Shown: positions 16,911 to 25,951, counted from the stretch's first letter. The stretch is DNA of 64,000 bases from CAIWHR01 sp963741355 (GCA_963741355.1 CAVUIG010000009.1:1-64000); one strand, 5' to 3'. Made by a program: numbers and translations. Notes: a model not told the origin generated them from the sequence alone.

Positions 16911-17165
16911 CGCGCGGTCGAAAGTTTGTACTACACAAAATAAAGTCATGTCACCGGGAAACGGAGCCTGCGGCGGAGGTCGCAAATGCGCGTCCGCTGA
17001 CTTCCATGCCCGGGGGCCGCCGTCCGAGAAACCCGCCCGGCATCGGCAGCGTCGCCGCTGTCGGACCGGCGGCAGGCGCGGCGCACGGGCCCTCCCGGGA
17101 CCGGTGATAAGCTTCCACATCGCCCATCGGGCCGGCGACCGCGACTGTGAGCGCGCCGGCGAAAC

Positions 17166-17615
17166 ATGATTCAGAAACTCGTCTTCGGCATCGCCATCCT
17201 TCTCCTGGTGGCGGTTGCATTCTGGTCGAGCGACCGGATAACGCTTCAGGGGGAACGCACGATCTTCACCGTCAACTGCGACCAGGGAACCTGGCAGGGC
17301 AGCCATTGCAGCGGCAAGCTCGTGGCGGGCGCGCAGTACGCATTCAGGGCGAGCCACAGCCGGCACGAAGTGGTCTACTGGGTTCGCGGATCCGAATCGC
17401 CGTCAGGCAAGTTCACCGATTGCACGGTCAAGGATCGCGACAACTGGACGTGCAACGTGCAGCTCGACCAGGCGCCCGCGCTGACCTTCGAGATGATCAA
17501 GGGCAAGCCGACGCGCGGGTCGGCGGGTCTCGCGCTGCCGTTCCACTGCATTTCGAAGTGGAAGTGGTGGCTGCTCCACATGGGCATTCCCGCCTTCAAG
17601 GACGCCAACGAATGA
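17166..17615 (+). CDS. Hypothetical membrane-anchored Cys-containing protein
   Basis: 149 aa with one N-terminal membrane helix (LVFGIAILLLVAVAFWSS), probably an uncleaved anchor or signal peptide. A small domain follows with four spaced Cys residues (VNCDQGTWQGSHC, KFTDCTVKDRDNWTC) and a fifth near the end (LPFHCISKWKW). The Cys pairs suggest disulfides in a periplasmic domain. I do not recognise the family. It follows the cassette array and precedes a thioesterase gene by about 90 bases. Confidence 0.5.
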   Translation: MIQKLVFGIAILLLVAVAFWSSDRITLQGERTIFTVNCDQGTWQGSHCSGKLVAGAQYAFRASHSRHEVVYWVRGSESPSGKFTDCTVKDRDNWTCNVQLDQAPALTFEMIKGKPTRGSAGLALPFHCISKWKWWLLHMGIPAFKDANE

Positions 17616-17707
17616 GCGTCGCGTGTTCCGGCGGCGTCGCGGGCGGCGCACATCAGTCGTGACACGCATTCCCCGCGGCCGCGGTTGCGCGACCGGTCGG
17701 CGACGCC

Positions 17708-18172
17708 ATGGGGCGCGTAAGACAAGCCGAGCCCATGGCCAGGACATCCACCACCAGCGTGACGGTGCAATGGGGCGACTGCGATCCCGCGGCGATCGTC
17801 TTCTACCCGAAGTATTTCTACTGGTTCGACTCCGCGACGCACGCGCTGTTCGATCGCCTGCTCGCACCGAAGCTGGAGCTTCTGCAGCGCTTCGGCATCA
17901 TCGGATTTCCGCTCGCCGAAGCCTCGGCAAAATTCCTGCGCCCGTCCCGCGTGGGACAGGCGATCGAGATCGAGAGCGAGATCGTGTCCTGCACGGAAAG
18001 GCGGTTCACCGTCGCGCATCGCTGCACGCGCGACGGCGATCTGCTGCTCGAAGGCCAGGAAGTGCGCTTCGCGGGCCGCGTCGACCCTGACGATCCTCAG
18101 CGTCTGCGCGCGATTGCGCTGCCGCCGGAGCTCGTCACCGCGTTCGGCCTGACGGGCGCGAGCGCCGCGTAG
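17708..18172 (+). CDS. Acyl-CoA thioesterase of the 4-hydroxybenzoyl-CoA thioesterase (hotdog) family
   Basis: Cytosolic hotdog-fold enzyme that hydrolyses acyl-CoA thioesters. The catalytic signature WGDCDPAAIVFYPKYFYWFD is near the N-terminus, with the Asp that acts in 4HBT enzymes. LRPSRVGQAIEIESEI and a final strand complete the 140-150-residue domain. Start ATG 17708 gives 154 aa; ATG 17735 (MARTSTTSVTVQWGD) is equally plausible and fits the family's usual length better. Substrate not determinable; members act on aromatic or short-chain acyl-CoAs. The gene precedes an HtrA-like protease by about 100 bases. Confidence 0.85.
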   Translation: MGRVRQAEPMARTSTTSVTVQWGDCDPAAIVFYPKYFYWFDSATHALFDRLLAPKLELLQRFGIIGFPLAEASAKFLRPSRVGQAIEIESEIVSCTERRFTVAHRCTRDGDLLLEGQEVRFAGRVDPDDPQRLRAIALPPELVTAFGLTGASAA

Positions 18173-18269
18173 CCACGGGCCGGTCCCACCGACTTCTTCC
18201 GGGTTGCGCTGCCGTGTGCCGGTTGACGGCGCCTTGAAAGCGGGGCCGCGCGGCGCCATCTGCTGTCGC

Positions 18270-19314
18270 ATGCCCCTCGCCCCGATTCCTGCGACACCGG
18301 TGGCACTCGACGGACCGGGCGCGTCGTTCGCGGGCGCCTCTCCGGAAATGGCCGATCGTCCTCTGCACGACGCGTACTCGCGCGCGGTGACCGGCGCCGT
18401 CGCGCGCGTCGCGCCGGCGGTCGCGCACGTGCAGGTCAGCAAGCGGCGGGGCAGCCGCGCGCAACGGCATGGATCGGGATCGGGCTTCCTCATCACGCCA
18501 GACGGATTCATGCTGACCAACAGCCACGTTGCCGGGGACGCCGAGGCGATCGAGGTGACGCTGGCCGACGGACGCAACGCGGCCGCGGAGATCGTCGGCG
18601 ACGATCCGGATTCCGACCTCGCGCTGCTCAAGGTCGCCGCGCCGGATCTCGCGTGGTGCCGGCTCGGCGATTCGACGCGTGTCGAGGTCGGCCAGATCGC
18701 CATCGCCATCGGCAGCCCTTACGGGTTTCAGCATTCGGTCACCGCCGGCATCGTCAGCGCGCTCGGCCGCTCGATGCGCGCGGCGACGGGCCGCCTGCTC
18801 GACAACGTGCTGCAGACCGACGCGGCGCTCAATCCCGGCAACTCGGGCGGACCGCTGGTCGACGCCCGCGGCGAGGTCATCGGCGTCAACACGGCGGTGA
18901 TCCTGCCGGCGCAGGGCATCTGCTTCGCGATTGCAGCGTCGACGGCGGAGCGCGTCGCGGTCGCACTGATTCGCGATGGACGCGTGCGGCGCGCGTGGCT
19001 CGGCGTCGGCGGGCAAACCATGCCGCTGCCGCGCCGGATCGTCAGGCATTTTGCGCTGCCGCGCGATTCCGCGGTTCGCGTGGATTCCGTCGAGAGCGGC
19101 TCTCCGGCCGCGCAGGCAGGGCTCGCACGCGGCGATGTCGTCATCGCGATCGACGCGGCGCCGGTCGACGAGCATCGACGATCTGCAGCGCGCGCTTTCC
19201 GGCGAGGCGATCGGCCGCGTCGTCACGCTCGACGTCGTCCGCCGCGAGCGCCGCTTCGACGTCGAGGCCGTGCCGCAGGAGCGCGCCGGACCGGCGCGGC
19301 GCGGCGCCCGCTAA
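18270..19314 (+). CDS. HtrA/Deg-like serine protease with PDZ domain, one frameshift
   Basis: Trypsin-fold protease with a C-terminal PDZ domain. The catalytic triad is intact: His in LTNSHVAGD, Asp in DPDSDLALLKVA and Ser in NPGNSGGPLVD. The PDZ part contains GSPAAQAGLARGDVVIAID. A slip near 19165 breaks it; the other frame completes it (SIDDLQRALSGEAIGRVV) to a stop TAA at 19312-19314. From ATG 18270 there is no obvious signal peptide, so the product may be cytosolic, unlike DegP. The stop codon lies inside the left end of a palindromic repeat element. Confidence 0.85.
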
Positions 19315-19570
19315 GGGCCTCTGAACAAGTCCCACGCGGTTGCGCTGCAGCGCCAAATGCGGATGCATGCGCGACGCGCGACGAAGGTCGTAGACACGAC
19401 GATGGGAGCGCGGCAAGGCGCCGCATTTGGCAGCAGCCCGAAGGGACGGGCTTTTCGGTCTGCTTTGTCGCGAGGCTCGAAGGGGGCCGGCCATTAGCTT
19501 CGCCTCGCTTGCGCATCCCATCCCGAAAATTCCCCGTCGCAACCGCGCGGACTTGTTCAGAGGCTCCTAG
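19311..19570. repeat. Palindromic repeat element R1, copy A (MITE-like)
   Basis: About 260 bases bounded by inverted ends: CCTCTGAACAAGTCC at 19318 and GGACTTGTTCAGAGG at 19550-19564. The complementarity continues inwards (CGCGGTTGCG against CGCAACCGCG). Internal hairpins include CCAAATGCGG against CCGCATTTGG. The same element occurs in reverse orientation at 40795-41086. It carries no open reading frame and separates the HtrA-like gene from rppH. The left end begins CTAAGGG, whose TAA is the protease stop codon. Confidence 0.85.
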
Positions 19571-19657
19571 GCGCAGCACGCGCGCCGCCCCGGCCGCCTT
19601 TCCACGGAGCGCGATCTGTGGAAGAATGGGGTCAACCAACTTTTCGGGGTGACCGCG

Positions 19658-20221
19658 ATGCTGGATCGCGACGGTTATCGCCCGAACGTAGCCATCGTTA
19701 TCGTCAACGCGAAGAACCAGGTCTTCTGGGGCAAAAGGATCCGAGAGCACTCGTGGCAATTTCCGCAGGGTGGCATCAACCCTGGTGAGACGCCGGAACA
19801 GGCGATGTTCCGGGAGTTGAACGAGGAAGTCGGATTGGCACCGGAACACGTCAGGGTACTTGGCCGTACGCGCGATTGGTTGCGTTACGAGGTACCGCAG
19901 CACTGGATCAGACGGGAGTGGCGCGGCAGCTACCGCGGGCAGAAGCAGATCTGGTATCTGCTGCGCCTCGTCGGGCGCGACAGCGACGTCAAGCTCCGTG
20001 CGAACGAGCGTCCGGAATTCGACGCGTGGCGCTGGCACGATTACTGGGTGCCGCTCGAGACGGTGATCGAATTCAAGCGCGAGGTCTACCGCCGCGCGCT
20101 GACCGAGCTCGAGCGCTATCTCCACATGCGCCCGCAGACGCGCCGGCAGCGGCTGTTCGGCATGGCGCGCCAGACGGTGCCGGAGTCCTACTCCGATCCC
20201 ACCTCGCAGCAAAACGACTGA
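19658..20221 (+). CDS. rppH: RNA pyrophosphohydrolase RppH
   Basis: Nudix hydrolase that removes pyrophosphate from the 5' triphosphate end of mRNAs and so triggers decay. Complete 187 aa from ATG 19658 (MLDRDGYRPNVAIVIVNAKN). The Nudix box is intact, from GGINPGETPEQAMFRELNEE to VGL (residues about 38-60), followed by the RppH-specific RYEVPQHWIRREWRGSYRGQ with its basic RNA-contacting residues. GTG 19649 in the same frame is an alternative start. Housekeeping gene; the upstream R1 repeat separates it from the HtrA-like gene. Confidence 0.95.
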   Translation: MLDRDGYRPNVAIVIVNAKNQVFWGKRIREHSWQFPQGGINPGETPEQAMFRELNEEVGLAPEHVRVLGRTRDWLRYEVPQHWIRREWRGSYRGQKQIWYLLRLVGRDSDVKLRANERPEFDAWRWHDYWVPLETVIEFKREVYRRALTELERYLHMRPQTRRQRLFGMARQTVPESYSDPTSQQND

Positions 20222-20307
20222 GCCGCAGGCGGCGCCGGATACACGGCGCCGCCGTCGCTTGGGGCTGCGGCGCGCACGGCGGGCTCGCGCCCGCCGCGCG
20301 CAATTCC

Positions 20308-20869
20308 TTACTGCATCAGGTTCCGATGTCCGCACATCGCCCCGAGGGCGAACATCGGCATCAGAACCATGCCGATCAGCGCGCCGAGCACGATCACGCA
20401 GACGATCACGACGATGGTAAAGCCGACGGCCTTTTCCTGCGTGCATTTCTTCAGCACGGGCGCGCCGAGGTAGAACGTATACAGCGCGTAGATCGCCGCC
20501 AGAAGCGCGATCAGGCCGCCCACATAGGGAAGCAGCCTGAAGATTCCGGCGATCCAGGAGGCGGTCGACGCGTACGCGACCAGCTTGAACGACTGAACGA
20601 AATTCTTCGCGCCGCCGAACGTCGGGGAGAGCATGTCGACGATCCATGCGATCACAAAGAGCGAGATGAGCGACGTCACATACATGACGACCGCGGCCAT
20701 GATCCCGAAGGTCATGAAGCGGATCGCAATCGCAATCGGTCCGATCGCCGCCAGGATGAGCACGTAACTGGTCAGGATCGACTGCACGCTGGCTTGCTCG
20801 GCCTCGATCTTCGGCCATTCGGTCTGTCGGCGTGAGCAGGATGTTCTTGACGCGATCAACCAGTGCCAT
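20308..20869 (-). CDS. Yip1-domain inner-membrane protein, one frameshift
   Basis: Small membrane protein with four to five helices. It starts MALVDRVKNILLTP; the frame slips near 20830-20840 and continues TEWPKIEAEQASVQSILTSY and FGIMAAVVMYVTSLISLFVI. It ends HRNLMQ at 20308. The N-terminal pattern (TEWPxIEAE followed by helices) is that of bacterial Yip1 (PF04893) proteins, which are of unknown function and abundant in Proteobacteria. The upstream 130 bases lead into a tandem repeat region shared with the proB 3' end. Confidence 0.75.
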
Positions 20870-21003
20870 GGAATGTTCCCCCCTCGGTCGTCGATTGTGG
20901 ACGCGCCGTGCGGCGTCATGCGCTGCGGGCGCGTGTGGCCTCTGCCCGGGTTGAGTGTAGAACAACCCTCGCGGAGTGTCGAACCGGAATAAGCCTGCGC
21001 CAC

Positions 21004-21229
21004 AACATGGTTCTGCTTGGCTAGCCAACAGCACGGATATGTGGCTTCGGCCGCTCCCGCTCGCTTAACTGCTCGCAAGTTAGCTCGCCGAACATGTTCT
21101 GCCTGCAGCATCGCCGGATATTGTGGCTCCGGCCGCTCGCCTGACGGCTCGCTTAACTTCCTGCTGCGCAGGAAGTTAGCCTACGCCGCAACATGGTTCT
21201 GCTTGGCTTAGCCAAGCAGAACCATGTTG
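21004..21229. repeat. Tandem repeat and palindrome derived from the proB 3' end
   Basis: Three units begin at 21004, 21091 and 21190, each with AACATGGTTCTGCTTGGC or a variant. The first two continue with GGATATGTGGCTTCGGCCGC-like sequence and a hairpin ending in AAGTTAGC, giving units of about 87 and 99 bases. The third unit faces its own reverse complement, which is the last seven codons and stop of proB, forming a 20-base-arm palindrome at 21189-21229. A further hairpin has TAACTTCCTGC against GCAGGAAGTTA (about 21152-21178). There is no CRISPR-like spacing. The palindrome could act in transcription termination or mRNA protection. Confidence 0.8.
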
Positions 21230-22329
21230 TCACGATGAATGAGCTCGGTCTCGTCGATGTAGCCCAGGATCGACTCGATCTCGCTCGACGGGCGGCGCAG
21301 GATACGGGCGGTCTCCTGGGCGGTGTAGTTGACGAGCCCGCGCGCGATCTCGCGGCCGTCGACGTCGACGCAGCCAACCACCGCTCCACGCTCGAAGGCG
21401 CCGTCGACGGCGGTCACGCCGATCGGCAGAAGGCTCTTGCCGTCGCGCAGGATCGCGCGCACCGCGCCCGCGTCGAGCGTCAGCCGTCCGGCGAGCATCA
21501 CGTGATCGGCGAGCCACTGCTTGCGCGCGGCGAGCGACACCGGCTCCGCGATCAGCGATGTCCCGATGTCCTCGCCGGCCGCGAGCCGCGTCAGCACGTC
21601 GGGCTCCCGGCCGCTGGCGATCACGGTGGACGCGCCCGAGCGCGCGGCGCGCTTCGCCGCGAGAACCTTCGTCAGCATTCCGCCGCGACCGACGGCGCCG
21701 GCGGCCTTTCCCGCCATCGCTTCGAGGCGATCGTCACCGGCGCGCGCACTCGTCACCAGCGTGGCCGCCGGGTCACGGCGCGGGTCGGCGGTGTAGAGCC
21801 CCTGCTGATCGGTGAGCAGCACGAGCACGTCGGCCTCGATGAGGTTCGTCACCAGCGCGCCCAGCGTGTCGTTGTCGCCGAAGCGGATCTCGTCGGTGGT
21901 CACCGTGTCGTTCTCGTTGATGATCGGAATGACGTCGAGATCGAGCAGCGTGCGAAGCGTCGAGCGCGCGTTGAGGTAGCGGCGGCGATCGGCGAGATCG
22001 TCGTGCGTCAGCAGGATCTGCGCGGTGTGCAGCGAGTATTCGGCGAACGCGGCCTCGTAGGCCTGGATCAGCCCCATCTGTCCGACGGCCGCCGCCGCCT
22101 GCAGCTCGTGCATCGCGGAGGGCCGCGCGGTCCAGCCGAGCCGCGAAATGCCCTCGGCGATCGCGCCCGACGAGACCAGCACGGTCTTGCGGCCCATCCG
22201 CTTGAGGCCCGCGATCTGCGCCGCCCAGCGCGCGAGCGCCGCATGGTCCAGTCCACGGCCGTCGTTGGTGACGAGGCTCGAGCCGACCTTGACGACGAGC
22301 CGCGTGGCGGTGGCGACGGGGGTGCTCAT
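21208..22329 (-). CDS. proB: Glutamate 5-kinase
   Basis: First enzyme of proline synthesis: phosphorylates L-glutamate with ATP. Complete 373 aa from ATG 22329. The amino-acid-kinase domain shows RLVVKVGSSLVTNDGRGLD at the N-terminus, VLVSSGAIAEGISRLGW, INENDTVTTDEIRFGDND and GRGGMLTKVLAAKRAARSG. A C-terminal PUA domain follows (DAGAVRAILRDGKSLLPIGV). The stop TAA lies in the centre of a 41-base palindrome. The start is about 20 bases downstream of the obgE stop, consistent with one operon (glycosyltransferase-obgE-proB), and obgE-proB adjacency is typical of Betaproteobacteria. Proline feedback inhibition is expected for the family. Confidence 0.96.
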   Translation of the reverse strand: MSTPVATATRLVVKVGSSLVTNDGRGLDHAALARWAAQIAGLKRMGRKTVLVSSGAIAEGISRLGWTARPSAMHELQAAAAVGQMGLIQAYEAAFAEYSLHTAQILLTHDDLADRRRYLNARSTLRTLLDLDVIPIINENDTVTTDEIRFGDNDTLGALVTNLIEADVLVLLTDQQGLYTADPRRDPAATLVTSARAGDDRLEAMAGKAAGAVGRGGMLTKVLAAKRAARSGASTVIASGREPDVLTRLAAGEDIGTSLIAEPVSLAARKQWLADHVMLAGRLTLDAGAVRAILRDGKSLLPIGVTAVDGAFERGAVVGCVDVDGREIARGLVNYTAQETARILRRPSSEIESILGYIDETELIHRDNMVLLG

Positions 22330-22349
22330 GGCTTGCGCGCGCCGGGGGA

Positions 22350-23432
22350 TCAGGTCCCGGTCTTGGGTGCGGCGAGCGCCTCGTCCCCGGCGGCGTTGCG
22401 CCGCGCGCGCACGGCGTGCGCCGGATGGGCGTCGAGCCAGTCCTGAATCATGAACGTGAGCTCGCGGCAGCCGCTGCCGTTGATCGCGGCAACAGCCGCG
22501 ACGGGACCTTTCCAGCGCAGCGACTTCACGAACGCGGCGACCATCTCCTCGCGCGCGCCCTCGGGAACGAGGTCGAGCTTGTTGAGGACGAGCCAGCGCG
22601 GCTTCTTGTAGAGCGCCGGATCGTAGCGCTTGAGCTCGCGCACGATCGCCTTCGCGTCGTGAACGGGGTCCGCGCCGGGGTCGAGCGGCACGATGTCGAC
22701 GATGTGCAGCAGCAGGCGCGTGCGCTGCAGATGGCGCAGGAACCGGTGCCCGAGGCCCGCGCCGTCGGCGGCGCCTTCGATGAGCCCGGGAATGTCGGCG
22801 ATGACGAAGCTGCGGCTCGTGTCGGTGCGCACCACGCCAAGATTCGGCGCGAGCGTGGTGAACGGATAGTCGGCGACCTTCGGGCGCGCGGCGGACACGG
22901 CGCGGATGAACGTGCTCTTGCCGGCGTTGGGCATGCCGAGAAGGCCGACGTCGGCCAGCACCTTGAGCTCGAGGCGCAGCTTGCGCTGCTCGCCCGCTTC
23001 GCCCTTGGTGAACTGGCGAGGCGCGCGGTTGGTGCTCGTCTTGAAGTGCAGGTTGCCGAGGCCGCCGCTGCCGCCGCGCGCGACCAGCGCCCGGGCGCCA
23101 TCCGTCGTGAGATCGGCGACGAGCTCGCCGGACTCGGCGTCGGTGATCACCGTCCCGACCGGCATGCGCAGGACGATGTCTTCTGCGCCCCTGCCGTATT
23201 TGTCGGCGCCGTGTCCGTTCTCGCCGCTGCGCGCGCGATGGATCCGCGCGTACCGGTAGTCGATCAGCGTGTTGATGTTGCGATCGGCGATGGCGTAGAT
23301 GCTGCCGCCCTTGCCGCCGTCGCCGCCATCCGGTCCGCCGCGCGGCACGTATTTCTCGCGCCGGAACGACGCGGAGCCGTTGCCGCCGTCGCCGGCGATG
23401 ACCTCGATCTTCGCTTCGTCGAAGAATTTCAT
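22350..23432 (-). CDS. obgE: GTPase Obg/CgtA
   Basis: Essential ribosome-associated GTPase for 50S assembly and stress response. 360 aa from ATG 23432. The glycine-rich Obg domain is clear (VIAGDGGNGSASFRREKYVP, GGPDGGDGGKGGSIYA), followed by the G domain: G1 GMPNAGKST, G2 region YPFTTLAPNLG, G3 DIPGLIEGA, G4 NKLDLVPEG. The acidic C-terminal tail is short and variable. Its ATG overlaps the stop of the upstream glycosyltransferase gene by four bases (ATGA), implying coupled translation. The usual neighbours rplU and rpmA are absent. Confidence 0.97.
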   Translation of the reverse strand: MKFFDEAKIEVIAGDGGNGSASFRREKYVPRGGPDGGDGGKGGSIYAIADRNINTLIDYRYARIHRARSGENGHGADKYGRGAEDIVLRMPVGTVITDAESGELVADLTTDGARALVARGGSGGLGNLHFKTSTNRAPRQFTKGEAGEQRKLRLELKVLADVGLLGMPNAGKSTFIRAVSAARPKVADYPFTTLAPNLGVVRTDTSRSFVIADIPGLIEGAADGAGLGHRFLRHLQRTRLLLHIVDIVPLDPGADPVHDAKAIVRELKRYDPALYKKPRWLVLNKLDLVPEGAREEMVAAFVKSLRWKGPVAAVAAINGSGCRELTFMIQDWLDAHPAHAVRARRNAAGDEALAAPKTGT

Positions 23433-25123
23433 CGCGCGTCCCTGCGATAGAGCACGAAGCGTTCGGTATCGTCGCCGCGCCGGGCGCCGCTCCAGACCGT
23501 CGTCCAGCCCTCCGGAACCAGCATCTCGCCGTCCATCCGGCCGTACTGAACGAGCAGCATGTCGCACGCATTGGCGGGCGAAACCTCCTCGCGCGTCGTC
23601 ACGAGTCCGGCGAAATACTGGAACAGCGCGCGCTGCGGCTCGCCGAGATTCCGGCTGGCGACGCAGCCTTCCGTCGGCAGCTTCGCGGCGAGCGCGTGCG
23701 CGACCGTGCGGTAGCTGCGCCGCGAGTCGAGATAGGGGAGCCAGATCGTCGAGTAGAGCGCCCAGATGAGCGTCATTCCGGCGGCCCAGTTGAGCACGGC
23801 GCGCCGATTCGACCGACGCGCGGGGCGCACCAGCGCGAGCCAGAGCAAAGTGAGGAAGGCCGACACCCCGATGGCGAGGATACTGAACGCGGGCCGGTAT
23901 CCGGCTTCGGTGTCGCGGAAGAGCTGCGCGACCGGGACCGGCATCCCGGCGAAGTACGACCAGAACCACGCCAGCCACACGAGCGCGGCGCCGAGCCCGA
24001 AGGTGAGGATGCCGAACCAGTCGAGCGCGCCGGAGAATTCACGCTTCAACGTGTCGATCTCGAGCGAGCCCAGCAAGACGAGCGGCACCAGCAACGGCAT
24101 CAGGTAGACGACGCGCGGATCGGCCATGATCGCGATGGCGCCGGCGATGACGACGGCGAGCGTCGCGGGCAGCTCCACCGCGGGCGTGTTGAGTCCGCCG
24201 TTGAAGCCGCGCCCTCGCGTCCAAAGCGTCCACGCGGCAAGAGGCAGCGCGGGCCAGGCGAACCACAGCAGGTTCTTGAGGAGCACGCCGGGATCCGCCG
24301 CGCCGCGCGCGGCGAGCGGGCCGATCCAGTCGGTCCAGGACTGCGCCGCCCACCACGTCGCGAGGTCGGCCGGCGAGCGCATCGCGAGCGCGATCGGCCA
24401 CGAGGCGGCCAGCGGCAACGCCACGGCGAGCGCGATCGCGACGACGGTCGCGTAATCGCGCGTCCTGAAGCTTCTCGAACGCGCCGGCAGGACGAGCGCC
24501 GTCAACACGAGCCAGAGTGGGCCCATGAAGCCTCGCGACAGGAACGCGACGGCGATGCCCAGCCCGAGCATCGCGCCGCCGGCGACGCTGCGGCGCAGTC
24601 CGAGCGCGAATCCGTACTGGCCGAGCGCGACGCCCAGCATGAGCCCGAGCTCGGGCGCGAGCTGGTGCGCGCGATCCCACAGACCGACCGAGCCCACGAA
24701 CAGCAGCAGCGGCATCCAGCGGAACGCGCGTCCGAAGAGCTCGCGTGCAGTGGCCGCCAGGACGACCAGCGTCAGCGCGAGCAGGAGTCCGGCGGCGAGG
24801 CGGGCGGCGTCGTGCGGGGCGAGGACGCCGGAAAACAGGTTGGCCGTCGCGGCCGCAAGCCCGTATACGAGCGGGGGCCGGTCGATGAACGGCTCGCCGG
24901 TGAGATTGGGCGTGACGAGATCGCCGCCCTGCATCATTTCGTAGACGATGCCGAACGCCGTCGCGTCCTCCGTCTTCCAGGGGTCGTGGCCGACGAGACC
25001 GAGCACGACCCAGGCACCGCACAGGACGACGAGGCCGAACTGCTTCAGCGCGCGATACTTGCCGGACGGGCTCAACTCAGCGCTGTCCGGCGAAGCTTCG
25101 GCGACTAGGATGCGTTGAGCCAT
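23429..25123 (-). CDS. ArnT-like membrane glycosyltransferase (GT83/GT39 type)
   Basis: 564-aa inner-membrane protein with about twelve helices. The conserved first periplasmic loop is present: HDPWKTEDATAFGIVYEMMQ, GGDLVTPNLTGEPFIDRPPL and VYGLAAATANLFSGVLAPHD. Its acidic residues and the E/D-RPPL motif are typical of enzymes moving a sugar from an undecaprenyl-phosphate donor to lipid A or another acceptor. A soluble C-terminal part ends at 23429, overlapping the obgE start by four bases. It may add a sugar or aminoarabinose to lipopolysaccharide, but the substrate is an inference. Confidence 0.75.
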   Translation of the reverse strand: MAQRILVAEASPDSAELSPSGKYRALKQFGLVVLCGAWVVLGLVGHDPWKTEDATAFGIVYEMMQGGDLVTPNLTGEPFIDRPPLVYGLAAATANLFSGVLAPHDAARLAAGLLLALTLVVLAATARELFGRAFRWMPLLLFVGSVGLWDRAHQLAPELGLMLGVALGQYGFALGLRRSVAGGAMLGLGIAVAFLSRGFMGPLWLVLTALVLPARSRSFRTRDYATVVAIALAVALPLAASWPIALAMRSPADLATWWAAQSWTDWIGPLAARGAADPGVLLKNLLWFAWPALPLAAWTLWTRGRGFNGGLNTPAVELPATLAVVIAGAIAIMADPRVVYLMPLLVPLVLLGSLEIDTLKREFSGALDWFGILTFGLGAALVWLAWFWSYFAGMPVPVAQLFRDTEAGYRPAFSILAIGVSAFLTLLWLALVRPARRSNRRAVLNWAAGMTLIWALYSTIWLPYLDSRRSYRTVAHALAAKLPTEGCVASRNLGEPQRALFQYFAGLVTTREEVSPANACDMLLVQYGRMDGEMLVPEGWTTVWSGARRGDDTERFVLYRRDAR

Positions 25124-25157
25124 CGGAAGGTGGAAGGGTCAGTCGAAAGGCCGTTCT

Positions 25158-25189
25158 TGGAAAGAAAAAGGCAGCCGAAGCTGCCTTTC
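25158..25189 (-). terminator. Rho-independent terminator after rpmE
   Basis: On the minus strand the stem AAAGGCAGC, loop TTCG, stem GCTGCCTTT is followed by a T-rich run (TTTCTTT), about 60 bases after the rpmE stop. The plus-strand direction lacks a T-run, so it serves rpmE. Confidence 0.9.
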
Positions 25190-25247
25190 TCGTCCGGGGC
25201 GCCGAGCAGGGCTTGCCACGGCATTTTCGCGCGAAAACGGGCCGGCG

Positions 25248-25496
25248 TCAGGCTTTTGCGGCCGGCGCCTTGGGGGCGGCCTTCGCGGCGGCGGTCTTCG
25301 GCGCGTAGCGCTGGCGGAACTTGTCGATGCGGCCGGCGGTGTCGACGACCTTCTGCTTGCCGGTGTAGAACGGATGGCAGACGGAGCAGACTTCGACGTG
25401 CAGCGGCTTCACGACCGTGGAACGCGTCGTGAAAACATTGCCGCAGCTGCAGGTGACCTGGATCTCGCCGTAGGCGGGATGAATGCCTTCTTTCAT
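25248..25496 (-). CDS. rpmE: 50S ribosomal protein L31 (zinc-binding type)
   Basis: 82 aa: MKEGIHPAYGEIQVTCSCGN onward, with Cys ligands in CSCGNVF and CSVCHPFYTG, so it is the zinc-containing L31 rather than the YkgM paralogue. The C-terminal Ala/Lys-rich tail is longer than in E. coli and typical of Betaproteobacteria. ATG 25496; a sigma-70 promoter is seen at 25597-25625 and a hairpin terminator follows. It lies between rho and the glycosyltransferase-obgE operon, and rpmE next to rho is the usual betaproteobacterial order. Confidence 0.97.
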   Translation of the reverse strand: MKEGIHPAYGEIQVTCSCGNVFTTRSTVVKPLHVEVCSVCHPFYTGKQKVVDTAGRIDKFRQRYAPKTAAAKAAPKAPAAKA

Positions 25497-25596
25497 GCTT
25501 TCCTCACTGGCAAAGTCCGCAATGTGCGCCCCGGAGAGCCGTTCGGCCGACACGGGGTCGGCGCGAAGATGCGGGACGGCAGGACCAAAACGTAAA

Positions 25597-25625
25597 ATTA
25601 TCCCTGTTTTCATGCTGCAGCGCAA
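25597..25625 (-). promoter_or_regulatory. Sigma-70 promoter of rpmE
   Basis: Minus strand -35 TTGCGC (25625-25620), 17-base spacer, -10 GATAAT (25602-25597), about 100 bases upstream of the rpmE start. Good spacing, fair -35. Confidence 0.55.
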
Positions 25626-25743
25626 GGTGGGGGCTGAAACGTCGGATTGCAAGCGCCGGCCGGAACCCTCTTGAGAACAGCGGGTTAGACGCGGCTATCA
25701 TGGTGGACCGAAGAGAACACAGGCGACGCCGCCTGTGAATCGG

Positions 25744-25951
25744 CCCATGGAGTCGAAGAAGAGGACGCGGATTGCGAGCGATCCGGGCGTACGCGCGAGC
25801 CTCTGAGGCTAACCCCGGCGCATCGAGTCGAAGAAATAGGACGCCGGAGGGAGGAGCAGGGGCCCCGCGCGCAGCGCGGGGATGCGACCCCGGAGGCGGA
25901 GAAAACCGATTTCAAACGCGATGCGTGGCTGATACGCGCGAGACTCCGAGG

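Noticed and set aside
21004..21229. Possible CRISPR array
   Set aside because: Only two to three units of about 90 bases, repeats vary, and there are no unique spacers of constant length or cas genes.
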